Source: Methylovirgula sp. 4M-Z18 (lineage in GTDB: Bacteria; Pseudomonadota; Alphaproteobacteria; Rhizobiales; Beijerinckiaceae). Taken from it: a stretch of DNA of 64,000 nucleotides. Where the stretch lies: NCBI RefSeq assembly GCF_037890675.1, contig NZ_CP149574.1, positions 4,502,874 to 4,566,873 of the forward strand. The letters run 5' to 3'. The position numbers were made by a program, and so were the translations under genes. Positions within the stretch are counted from its first letter, which is position 1, and each line of letters starts with the position of its first letter. The notes beneath the pieces are model-generated. The model was not told the origin of the DNA and made no database searches. It saw only the letters and a list, made by a program, of their open reading frames with translations. This document shows, piece after piece, positions 57,173 through 64,000 of the stretch.

Positions 57173-57429
57173 CAGATGGGCACGCCGTGTTCGTCATAGC
57201 CGATGATCTCTTCGTCGCTGCGGTCATCGAGTTTCGGCAGCGATGCCACGCGCTTGGAAATCGCCCGCAGTTCCGCCAGCAGGCGCTCGTTGGCTGCGTC
57301 GTCCCCGCCCATCCGCTTCAAGCGCTCCTGGAGGGCTTGGTGGATTGCGGCGGTCTTCGTTTGGCCGGCACGCCGCGCGACCTCCGCCGCAAGCGCAACG
57401 GTCTCCGGATTTTTGATGTTGAGAGACAT
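57172..57429 (-). CDS. vapB: VapB antitoxin
   Basis: 85 residues from the ATG at 57429 (MSLNIKNPETVALAAEVA), which is the conserved opening of the Rv0623/PSK-factor type of antitoxins. A ribbon-helix-helix N-terminal domain should bind the operator, and the C-terminal part (SDEEIIGYDEHGVP) the toxin. An in-frame start seven codons upstream has no family support. Confidence 0.88.
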   Translation of the reverse strand: MSLNIKNPETVALAAEVARRAGQTKTAAIHQALQERLKRMGGDDAANERLLAELRAISKRVASLPKLDDRSDEEIIGYDEHGVPI

Positions 57430-57443
57430 CGAAGCCTCATTTT

Positions 57444-57459
57444 CTACCATTTATGGCTA
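57444..57459. promoter_or_regulatory. Possible vapBC operator
   Basis: CTACCATTTATGGCTA has CCAT/ATGG arms, 14 bases before the vapB start, where an autoregulatory antitoxin would bind. Confidence 0.3.
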
Positions 57460-57596
57460 ATTCTACCCTGCCTCGATATGTGTGTCAAACCGCTCGACGC
57501 GCCTCCAGATGTCATCTTTCTGTTCTCATCCTCTGCAAAAAGACGTAAAAGAGACCGACAAGGCCGCTTTGGGGCGGAAGGCATTTTAGCTCGCAG

Positions 57597-59051
57597 ATGA
57601 CGCGACGGACGGGCGCAGAGACGGGTCACTTGGACGGAAAACGAGAGATAGATCAAGGAACTAGCAATCGGCGCAAGCTTTTTGTCAAATCCTACGGCTG
57701 CCAGATGAATGTCTACGACGCCAGTCGCATGGCGGACGTGCTAGCGCCGGAAGGTTTTGACGAGACAAGCGAAATCGAAGACGCCGACCTCATCATCCTG
57801 AACACCTGTCATATTCGCGAACGGGCGAGCGAGAAGATTTTTTCCGAGCTCGGTAAGGTCCGGGTGCTGAAAGAGGAGCGCGCCGCGCAGGGCCGCGAGA
57901 CGATGATCGCGGTCGCCGGCTGCGTTGCCCAGGCCGAGGGCGCCGAAATCATTCGCCGGCAGCCGGCGGTCGACGTCGTGGTCGGGCCGCAGAGTTATCA
58001 TCGCCTGCCGGATCTTTTGAGCGAGGCGCGGGAAAAGCGCGCGTTCGGCCGCCGCCCCGGCGTCGTCGACACGGATTTCCCGGTCGAGGACAAGTTCGAC
58101 GCGCTCACCCAGCCGACGGCGGAGAAAACCCGGGCGCGCGGCGTCTCGGCTTTCGTGACCGTGCAGGAAGGCTGCGACAAATTCTGCACCTTCTGCGTCG
58201 TGCCCTACACGCGCGGCGCGGAATTTTCCCGCCCCGTCGACCGTATCCTGAGCGAGGTCGAACGCCTTACCGCCCATGGCGTACGCGAAATCACGCTGCT
58301 CGGCCAGAACGTGAATGCCTGGCATGGCATCGGGCCGGACGGCAAGGCCTGGACGCTCGGCCGCCTGCTGCGCCGCCTCAGTGACGTGCCGGGCGTCGCG
58401 CGCCTGCGCTACATGACGAGCCATCCGCGCGACATGGATGACGAGCTCATCGCTGCCCATGGCGATCTGCCGCAGCTCATGCCGTTTTTGCACCTGCCGG
58501 TGCAGGCGGGATCTGACCGCATTCTCGAGGCGATGAACCGCAGGCACACGGCGCAGGACTATATCGATCTTGTGTGGCGTATCCGTAGCGTCCGGCCCGA
58601 TATTGCGCTGTCCTCCGACTTCATCGTCGGCTTTCCCGGCGAGACGGAAGCGGAGTTTCAGGCGACGCTCGACCTGATCGAAGAAGTCGGTTTCGCCTCG
58701 ACCTTCTCGTTCAAATATTCCTCGCGTCCGGGCACGCCGGCGGCCGAGATGGACGGCCACATTCCGCATGAGGTGATGGCCGAGCGTTTAGGCCGCCTGC
58801 AGACTTTGGTCGAGGCGCAGCGCCAGGCGTTCAATCAGGAGACGGTCGGCGTCACCACCGAGATGCTGGTCGAAAAGCCCGGCCGCTATAGCGGCCAGAT
58901 CGGCGGCAAGACGCCTTGGCTGCAAGCGGTGCATGCGGACGGCGACGTCTCGCTCATCGGTCAGGTGGTGCCGGTACGGATCGTGGGATTGAGCAGCAAT
59001 TCGCTGCTCGGGGAATTGCTCGATAAACCTTTGCAGGAGAGGCGCGCTTGA
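57597..59051 (+). CDS. miaB: tRNA-2-methylthio-N6-dimethylallyladenosine synthase MiaB
   Basis: 484 residues. Adds the methylthio group to i6A37 in tRNA using two 4Fe-4S clusters. Cluster II cysteines are C35, C71 and C109 (YGCQMN, NTCHIRE, AGCVAQ); the radical SAM cluster is C193, C197 and C200 in [13 protein letters not shown] domain ends it. The N-terminal ~25 residues before [10 protein letters not shown] are variable, so the start at 57597 is the least sure point. phoH overlaps its stop. Confidence 0.94.
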   Translation: MTRRTGAETGHLDGKREIDQGTSNRRKLFVKSYGCQMNVYDASRMADVLAPEGFDETSEIEDADLIILNTCHIRERASEKIFSELGKVRVLKEERAAQGRETMIAVAGCVAQAEGAEIIRRQPAVDVVVGPQSYHRLPDLLSEAREKRAFGRRPGVVDTDFPVEDKFDALTQPTAEKTRARGVSAFVTVQEGCDKFCTFCVVPYTRGAEFSRPVDRILSEVERLTAHGVREITLLGQNVNAWHGIGPDGKAWTLGRLLRRLSDVPGVARLRYMTSHPRDMDDELIAAHGDLPQLMPFLHLPVQAGSDRILEAMNRRHTAQDYIDLVWRIRSVRPDIALSSDFIVGFPGETEAEFQATLDLIEEVGFASTFSFKYSSRPGTPAAEMDGHIPHEVMAERLGRLQTLVEAQRQAFNQETVGVTTEMLVEKPGRYSGQIGGKTPWLQAVHADGDVSLIGQVVPVRIVGLSSNSLLGELLDKPLQERRA

Positions 59052-60088
59052 CATTACTGAACGGCGGCACGCGGGACACGAAGCAATCCTTGCCGGCTGA
59101 CAAAGGCGCCGAAGTGACGCTCGCCTTCGAAGACAACCGGCTCGCCTCTCTGGTATTTGGCCACTACGATCAAAATATCGCGCGCATCGAGCGCCGGCTG
59201 AACGTATCGGCCAATGCCAACGGCAATCACGTGGTCATCAAAGGCGCGCCCGAGGCGGTGACACGGGCGCAGAAAGTGTTCGAAATCTTGTACGAGCGTG
59301 TGAAACAAGGCCAATCGGCCTCCCCCGGCGATGTCGACGGGATCATCGAGGAAGGCGTGCTGCAAGGCTCGCTCTTCCCCAAGGAGACCGAAGCCAAATC
59401 GTTCGGCTTCGATCACATTTCCACGCGCAAGCGTGGGCTCGTGCGGGCGCGCAATCAGGCGCAGGATTACTATCTGCGTGTCATGAAGAAATGCGAAATG
59501 GTCTTCGCGGCAGGACCTGCAGGCACCGGCAAGACCTGGCTCGCGGTCGGGCATGCGGTTTCGCTGCTCGAACAAGGCATCGTCGACAAGCTTGTGCTGT
59601 CGCGCCCGGCGGTCGAGGCAGGCGAGCGTCTCGGTTTCCTGCCCGGCGACATGAAGGACAAGGTCGATCCGTATTTGCGGCCGATCTATGATGCGCTACA
59701 TGATTTCATGGACGGCCGTTTTCTCGAACGCGGCATGCAGACCGGCATGATCGAGGTGGCACCGCTCGCCTTCATGCGCGGGCGCACGCTGACCAATGCG
59801 GCCATTCTGCTCGACGAGGCGCAGAACGCGACTTCCATGCAGATGAAAATGTTCCTGACCCGCCTTGGCGAAGGCTCGCGCATGATCATCACCGGCGATC
59901 CGACGCAAACCGATCTGCCGCCCGGCCAACGCTCGGGCCTGAGTGAGGCGATCCAATTGCTCGGCGGGCTCGAAGGCATCGGTCACGTGGTCTTCAAGGA
60001 TTCCGATGTGGTGCGGCACGATCTCGTGCGCCGGATCGTCGGCGCTTATGAGGCGGCTGCGCGAAAGGCGAACAGTCAGTCATCATGA
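59048..60088 (+). CDS. PhoH-family ATPase
   Basis: 346 residues from a TTG at 59048, which overlaps the miaB stop. Walker A GPAGTGKT is at 156-163 and LLDEAQNAT is Walker B. The N-terminal part resembles a KH-like fold ([25 protein letters not shown]). Its place between miaB and ybeY links it to RNA metabolism, but the exact role of PhoH is not known. Confidence 0.9.
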   Translation: MTLLNGGTRDTKQSLPADKGAEVTLAFEDNRLASLVFGHYDQNIARIERRLNVSANANGNHVVIKGAPEAVTRAQKVFEILYERVKQGQSASPGDVDGIIEEGVLQGSLFPKETEAKSFGFDHISTRKRGLVRARNQAQDYYLRVMKKCEMVFAAGPAGTGKTWLAVGHAVSLLEQGIVDKLVLSRPAVEAGERLGFLPGDMKDKVDPYLRPIYDALHDFMDGRFLERGMQTGMIEVAPLAFMRGRTLTNAAILLDEAQNATSMQMKMFLTRLGEGSRMIITGDPTQTDLPPGQRSGLSEAIQLLGGLEGIGHVVFKDSDVVRHDLVRRIVGAYEAAARKANSQSS

Positions 60089-60594
60089 CACCGGTTGTGG
60101 ACATCGCTATTGAATCCGACGCCTGGAATGCTCTTGGCGACGAGGAGGCGTTGCTGGCGCTTACCGCCCGTGCGGTTGCGGCGGCCTGCGGCGAGACCAA
60201 AGTGAAGCTCAAGAAAGACGCGGAACTCAGTCTGCTCTTCTGCGATGATGCGGAGATCCAGACGCTCAACAAGCAGTGGCGCGGCTTCGACAAGCCGACC
60301 AATGTATTGTCGTTTCCGGCTGCGGCCGTGCAGGATCTTGGCAAGGCGCCGATGCTGGGCGATATCGCCATCGCGTTCGAGACCTGTGCACGGGAGGCCA
60401 AAGACGAGGCGAAGGCGCTGAGCGATCACGTCACCCATCTCGTCATTCACGGGTTCCTGCATCTCATCGGCTATGACCATATGAGCGAAGACGAAGCGCA
60501 GGTGATGGAAGATTTGGAACGGCGGAGTTTGCAGCGTCTTGGCATCGACGATCCCTACCGCGACCTCAGTCTGATCGAGGCACCACGATCATGA
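60085..60594 (+). CDS. ybeY: Endoribonuclease YbeY (rRNA maturation factor)
   Basis: 169 residues. The zinc site H122-X3-H126-X5-H132 is in HGFLHLIGYDH. It takes part in 16S rRNA 3'-end processing and ribosome quality control. The ATG overlaps the phoH stop and its stop overlaps the next start, so miaB-phoH-ybeY-corC is one coupled unit. Confidence 0.93.
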   Translation: MTPVVDIAIESDAWNALGDEEALLALTARAVAAACGETKVKLKKDAELSLLFCDDAEIQTLNKQWRGFDKPTNVLSFPAAAVQDLGKAPMLGDIAIAFETCAREAKDEAKALSDHVTHLVIHGFLHLIGYDHMSEDEAQVMEDLERRSLQRLGIDDPYRDLSLIEAPRS

Positions 60595-61694
60595 GTACGA
60601 GTGAGAAGCGCGAGATTTTGGGCGACGGCGAGAACGATGCGGTCGCCGTGGAGCGGCCGACTCTTCTGACCCGGCTCCGGACGATGCTCGGCATCACACA
60701 TGCATCCGTGCGCGACGATATCGAAGATGCGCTCGAGGAACATACGACCTCGGCGGATATCTCGCAGCAAGAGCGCCTGATGCTCAAGAACGTGCTTAGC
60801 CTGCATGATTTGCGGGTCGAGGACGTGATGATCCCGCGCGCCGACATTATCGCGCTCCCCGCCGAGATCAGCTTGGCCGATGCCTTGAGTGCGTTCCGCA
60901 CCGCAGGCCATTCGCGCTTTCCCGTCTATGGCGACACGCTCGACGATCCGCGCGGCATGGTGCATATCCGCGACTTCATCGATTTTCTTGCCTCGAAAGC
61001 CGAAAGCGGTGTGCGTCGCAAACGGCGCGGTAAGGCGGCCGTAGCGGAGGCCGCGCCGGAGGAGCCGGCAAGGCGGCCGGCTTTCGGCATGCTCGATTTT
61101 TCGGTGCCGCTTTCCAGCGCGAAAATCCTCCGTCCCGTCCTGTTCGTGCCACCCTCCATGCCGGCGCTCGACCTGCTCGTCAAAATGCAGGCGACGCGCA
61201 CCCATATGGCGCTGGTGATCGATGAATATGGCGGCACGGACGGCCTCGTTTCGATCGAGGACATCGTCGAAATGATCGTCGGCGATATCGAGGATGAGCA
61301 CGACGAAGCCGAGACGCTGAACGTGCACGCCGCTCCCGACGGCAGTTTCGTCGTCGATGCGCGCGGCTCGCTGGAAGATGTCTCCAAGGCCGTCGGCACC
61401 GATCTCACCAGCATGGCCGACGCCGAGGAAGTGGATACGCTCGGCGGCCTCGTCACGAGTCTCGCCGGACGCGTGCCGGTGCGCGGCGAAATCGTCGCGG
61501 CCAAGGACGGACTGGAATTCGAGATCGTCGATGCCGATCCGCGCCGGCTGAAACGCATCCGCATTCATCCGCCGGGATCGGCCAATGCGGCGGTCCAAGC
61601 CCGGCGGGCGCGCCGGCGCAATGACGAAACACCCGCCGATCAGCCGGCCGAGGACGCAGGCAATCCGGCCGAAGGCAAGGACATATCAGGCTAG
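60591..61694 (+). CDS. CBS-domain transporter-associated protein (CorC/HlyC family)
   Basis: 367 residues. A pair of CBS domains (about 75-240: VEDVMIPRADIIALPAE, VIDEYGGTDGLVSIEDIVEMIVGDI) is followed by a CorC/HlyC domain. No membrane segment is seen; the family is linked to magnesium and cobalt efflux. In many Rhizobiales lnt is the next gene; here it is replaced by a gene on the other strand and a repeat. Confidence 0.88.
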   Translation: MSTSEKREILGDGENDAVAVERPTLLTRLRTMLGITHASVRDDIEDALEEHTTSADISQQERLMLKNVLSLHDLRVEDVMIPRADIIALPAEISLADALSAFRTAGHSRFPVYGDTLDDPRGMVHIRDFIDFLASKAESGVRRKRRGKAAVAEAAPEEPARRPAFGMLDFSVPLSSAKILRPVLFVPPSMPALDLLVKMQATRTHMALVIDEYGGTDGLVSIEDIVEMIVGDIEDEHDEAETLNVHAAPDGSFVVDARGSLEDVSKAVGTDLTSMADAEEVDTLGGLVTSLAGRVPVRGEIVAAKDGLEFEIVDADPRRLKRIRIHPPGSANAAVQARRARRRNDETPADQPAEDAGNPAEGKDISG

Positions 61695-61704
61695 AACAAG
61701 CCGC

Positions 61705-62082
61705 TTATTGTTCTTGCTTGGGCTTCAAGGTGAAGGGCTTCATGAAGAACGCCTGGCCCATCGACGCATGCGAGTCCGACTCGGACGTCCCGCCGGCTTC
61801 GTCGATCACATTGGCGGCGACCCATAGACAATCGATCACGCCGGACGGCCGCACGCAAACATAAGGCCCGTGCCGCTGATCCACCGAGACGGTCGAATCG
61901 TCGAGAAGCTGGAAACATTCGCCGTTGGTGATCATGCTCTCGAACGCTGCCGGTTTTTTCAGATCGGCATCTTTGCGGCATCCCACCGTCTTGTGTTTGA
62001 TCGTCGCAGCCTCGGCCGAGGCTGTCAGCAGGGCGGCGCCGGTGCAAAGAACCAGCGCGGAGAGGGTTGTGGCAAATCGCAT
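61705..62082 (-). CDS. Small secreted protein of unknown function
   Basis: 125 residues from the ATG at 62082 (MRFATTLSALVL); an upstream in-frame ATG at 62103 is possible. Signal peptide ends near AEA (residue 26). The mature part has four cysteines (C35, C57, C77 and C86) that could form two disulfides. I do not recognise it. It is as long as the secreted four-cysteine protein at 10001, but I see no real alignment between them. It sits between corC (convergent, 10-base gap) and the three-hairpin repeat. Confidence 0.7.
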   Translation of the reverse strand: MRFATTLSALVLCTGAALLTASAEAATIKHKTVGCRKDADLKKPAAFESMITNGECFQLLDDSTVSVDQRHGPYVCVRPSGVIDCLWVAANVIDEAGGTSESDSHASMGQAFFMKPFTLKPKQEQ

Positions 62083-62117
62083 TACATCTCGCCTTCGCGT
62101 CATGAATTGATCGGTAA

Positions 62118-62229
62118 TACCAAAGGTCGCGAGAAGCGACCTTTGGACCGCTCTTCATTTTTCGCTATCGCCTTGAAAAGGCGAAAAATGAAGAAAGGAA
62201 CCAACGGTCACTCTTCGTGAACGTTGGTA
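62118..62229 (-). repeat. Three-hairpin repeat element, copy B
   Basis: 112 bases, the near-identical reverse complement of 22049-22159, with TACCAA/TTGGTA ends. Differences are few: GTGAACGTTGG in place of GTGACCGTTGG at one arm, and a few bases in the loop of the GGTCGC hairpin. It lies in the gap between the secreted-protein gene and cfa, and its right end supplies an apparent ATG for cfa that I reject. Confidence 0.88.
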
Positions 62230-62369
62230 TGAGGACCGCATTAGCGGCGAAGAATAACCAAAATGTGGTCGGCGGTCACGTTTTTGCCTTCAACCCGTGG
62301 CGTTGCTCGCCTTCCCGCCGCGATGTGTTAAAAGCACACCGATCCTTCATCCGGAAAGCAAAGCCCGCC

Positions 62370-63668
62370 GTGCAACCCGACAAACGCCTGAAAGCCGCGC
62401 AGACCCTCATCACCCATCTCGCCGACCATCTCGATGCCGATCTCTATGTGCGTCTGTGGGACGGTGAGAAGATTCCGCTCGGCACGCGGCCGGAGTCGAC
62501 GGTCGGCGTTGCCATTCATACGCCAACGGCACTGACCCGGCTCGCGCGCCGTCCGCGGTTCGATACGATCGTCAGCTGCCTCGCCTCCGGCGAAATCGAG
62601 ATCGAGGGCGGCACCTTGCTCGATCTTGCCGCCAAGCGCGGCGAAATGCAGACGAAAAAACTGTTCAAGCGGCTCAACAAGGCGTTGCTTATCAAAAGCG
62701 CCCTGCCCTTCGTCTTCGGTTCGGCGCAGGAGACGGCGCGCCATGATTTCACCGGCAAGATCGCCGACAAGAAAGAGGCCGGACGCGACGACAAGGCGCT
62801 GGTGCAATTCCATTACGATCTGTCGAACCATTTCTACGGCCTCTTCCTCGATCCCGAGATGCAATATTCCTGCGCCTATTATCCGCGCTGGGACGCCTCA
62901 TTGGAGGAGGCGCAGAAGGCCAAGCTCGATATGATCTGCCGCAAGTTGCGGCTGCAGAAGGGCGAGAAATTTCTCGACATTGGCTGCGGCTGGGGCGGCC
63001 TCGTGTGCCACGCGGCACAGCATTACGGCGTTGAAGCCTATGGTGTGACGCTCAGCCAGGCACAGCTCGATTTCACCAAAGCCAAGATCGAACGTTTGGG
63101 CCTCGCGGATCGCGTGCATGTGGAACTGCGCGATTTTCGCGACATTTCCGGCACATTCGACAAGATCGCGTCGATCGGCATGTTCGAACATGTCGGCATC
63201 GACAATCACCAAGCCTATTTTCAAAAGATGCACGATCTCTTGAAACCGCGCGGCTTGTTACTCAACCATGCGATCGCGCGGCCGGCCAAGCGCGACGACA
63301 AAAGTTTCCGCAAGCAGAATTCGCAATATCGCGCCATCACAACGTACATTTTCCCCGGCGGCGAACTCGACCATATCGGCATGTCGCTCGCCAATCTCGA
63401 GCGCAACCGTTTCGAGGTGCTCGACGTCGAGGCCTGGCGCGAACATTACGCGCGCACCTGCAGATTATGGTGCGAGCGTCTTTACGCGCATCGCGACGCG
63501 GCGGCGGCGGAAGTCGGCGACGCGAAATTGCGCATCTGGCTGCTCTATCTCGCCGGCTGTGCGCTCGCCTTCGAACGCGGCGCGGTCGGCATTTTCCAGA
63601 CGCTGGTGTCGAAAAAGAGCAAAGGCTCCGCTGGCCTGCCGCCGACGCGGGCGGACTGGTATGAGTGA
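62370..63668 (+). CDS. cfa: Cyclopropane-fatty-acyl-phospholipid synthase family protein
   Basis: 432 residues from a GTG at 62370 (VQPDKRLKAAQTLI). The frame is open back to an ATG at 62217 in the repeat, but that extension does not resemble the family. YYDLSNHFYGLFLDPEMQYS-like residues and the SAM motif DIGCGWGG (203-210) are present. It methylenates unsaturated acyl chains of membrane lipids; another SAM-dependent lipid methyltransferase is possible. Confidence 0.88.
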   Translation: MQPDKRLKAAQTLITHLADHLDADLYVRLWDGEKIPLGTRPESTVGVAIHTPTALTRLARRPRFDTIVSCLASGEIEIEGGTLLDLAAKRGEMQTKKLFKRLNKALLIKSALPFVFGSAQETARHDFTGKIADKKEAGRDDKALVQFHYDLSNHFYGLFLDPEMQYSCAYYPRWDASLEEAQKAKLDMICRKLRLQKGEKFLDIGCGWGGLVCHAAQHYGVEAYGVTLSQAQLDFTKAKIERLGLADRVHVELRDFRDISGTFDKIASIGMFEHVGIDNHQAYFQKMHDLLKPRGLLLNHAIARPAKRDDKSFRKQNSQYRAITTYIFPGGELDHIGMSLANLERNRFEVLDVEAWREHYARTCRLWCERLYAHRDAAAAEVGDAKLRIWLLYLAGCALAFERGAVGIFQTLVSKKSKGSAGLPPTRADWYE

Positions 63669-63695
63669 AGCCTGGAGTTTTGTGGAGGCTTGATT

Positions 63696-64000
63696 GTGGA
63701 ACCCAAACTGCCGACGGACGAAGAAACAAACACGCTGTTTGATGGTGTAATCAAGCATTTGATGGAAGAGTCTGATTATTCTTCAGATGATGCTTCGTCA
63801 CTGGCGCGAGAGTACTACAGACTTTTCACAGACTCGAACCATTGCGAATCCATAGGCATACCAGTTCAAAACGATGACTTTTTTTCATCATCAGGGCGAG
63901 GAGGATGTAGGTCGCCGGGCGCATTACTATTTGAGATTGAAAGAGAATCCCGATCCAGGCGCTTACAATGAATGGCGTTGGGAACATGAACGGCGACTGA
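63696..64000 (+). pseudogene. Small unknown gene with a frame break at a T7 run, running off the window
   Basis: A GTG at 63696 follows GGAGG by seven bases. The first frame reads VEPKLPTDEETNTLFDGV and so on to residue 63. At the T7 run 63879-63885 the coding pattern changes: the first frame goes on through serine- and arginine-rich residues to a stop at 63971, while the frame from 63886 reads HHQGEEDVGRRAHYYFRL and then NPDPGAYNEWRWEHERRL, open to the window end. With six T bases both parts join. Family unknown; AT-rich compared with its neighbours. Confidence 0.6.

Noticed and set aside
61691-62158. A minus-strand frame of 155 codons starting MKSGPKVAS over the secreted-protein gene
   Set aside because: It starts in repeat copy B and overlaps the better-supported signal-peptide gene in another frame.

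Overview
The window is a chromosomal segment of an alphaproteobacterium, most likely of the Rhizobiales (Hyphomicrobiales). A placement near Beijerinckiaceae is a guess from general gene style, not shown by the sequence. The reasons for the order are the gene order holA / parB-parA-rsmG-mnmG-mnmE / rho / hemJ-hemE // ppsR-maf-coaE-dnaQ-secB-fxsA-timA-mltA-smr-xre, the CtrA-type TTAA-N7-TTAA sites beside hemE, an Irr-type iron box, and a Rhizobiales-type dispersed repeat. The sequence is GC-rich, with a few AT-richer islands: the 3' end of rsmG, the mocR-livJ insert and the last gene.

Layout. 1-7774: the end of an unknown gene, holA, then the chromosome-partitioning and tRNA-modification block parB-parA-rsmG-mnmG-mnmE, with two parS sites (3763 and 6440) and a duplicated REP-like array. 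7839-13220: a thioredoxin-domain protein, a small secreted protein, a Bcr/CflA-type exporter and rho. 13221-22041: hemJ-hemE, then a 384-bp gap with three CtrA-type boxes, three DnaA-like boxes and an AT-rich stretch (the candidate chromosomal origin), then ppsR-maf-coaE-dnaQ, secB, fxsA, and timA-mltA-smr-xre. 22231-26546: adenosine kinase family gene, sugar-efflux MFS, LysR and coaA. 26573-33138: the histidine genes hisB-DUF2628-hisH-hisA and hisF-hisE, split by a divergent mocR/livJ pair that carries its own candidate operator. 33276-38742: a LysE exporter, hslVU behind a heat-shock-like promoter, murJ and trpS.

38765-53232 is an accessory catabolic region with two minus-strand sugar operons on either side of an M20 amidohydrolase that looks frameshifted. 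Operon A (SDR, AGE-family epimerase, SMP-30 lactonase, pirin, TRAP transporter) looks like import followed by oxidation to a lactone and hydrolysis. Operon B (TIM-barrel isomerase, Gfo/Idh/MocA dehydrogenase, Rbs-type ABC transporter) looks like import plus NAD-dependent sugar or polyol conversion.

53445-61694 returns to housekeeping genes: an NfuA-like Fe-S protein behind an Irr-type box, a RutE-like nitroreductase, tsaB, rimI, plsC, a vapBC toxin-antitoxin insert, then miaB-phoH-ybeY-corC in overlapping frames. The window ends with a small secreted protein, the second copy of a three-hairpin repeat, cfa, and a small unknown gene whose frame breaks at a T7 run. I saw no tRNA, rRNA, CRISPR array, IS element or prophage. 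The most informative observations are the origin candidate with its parS sites, the inverted pair of about 111-bp three-hairpin elements at 22049 and 62118, the operator-bearing mocR/livJ insert inside the his genes, and the iron box upstream of the nfuA-like gene.
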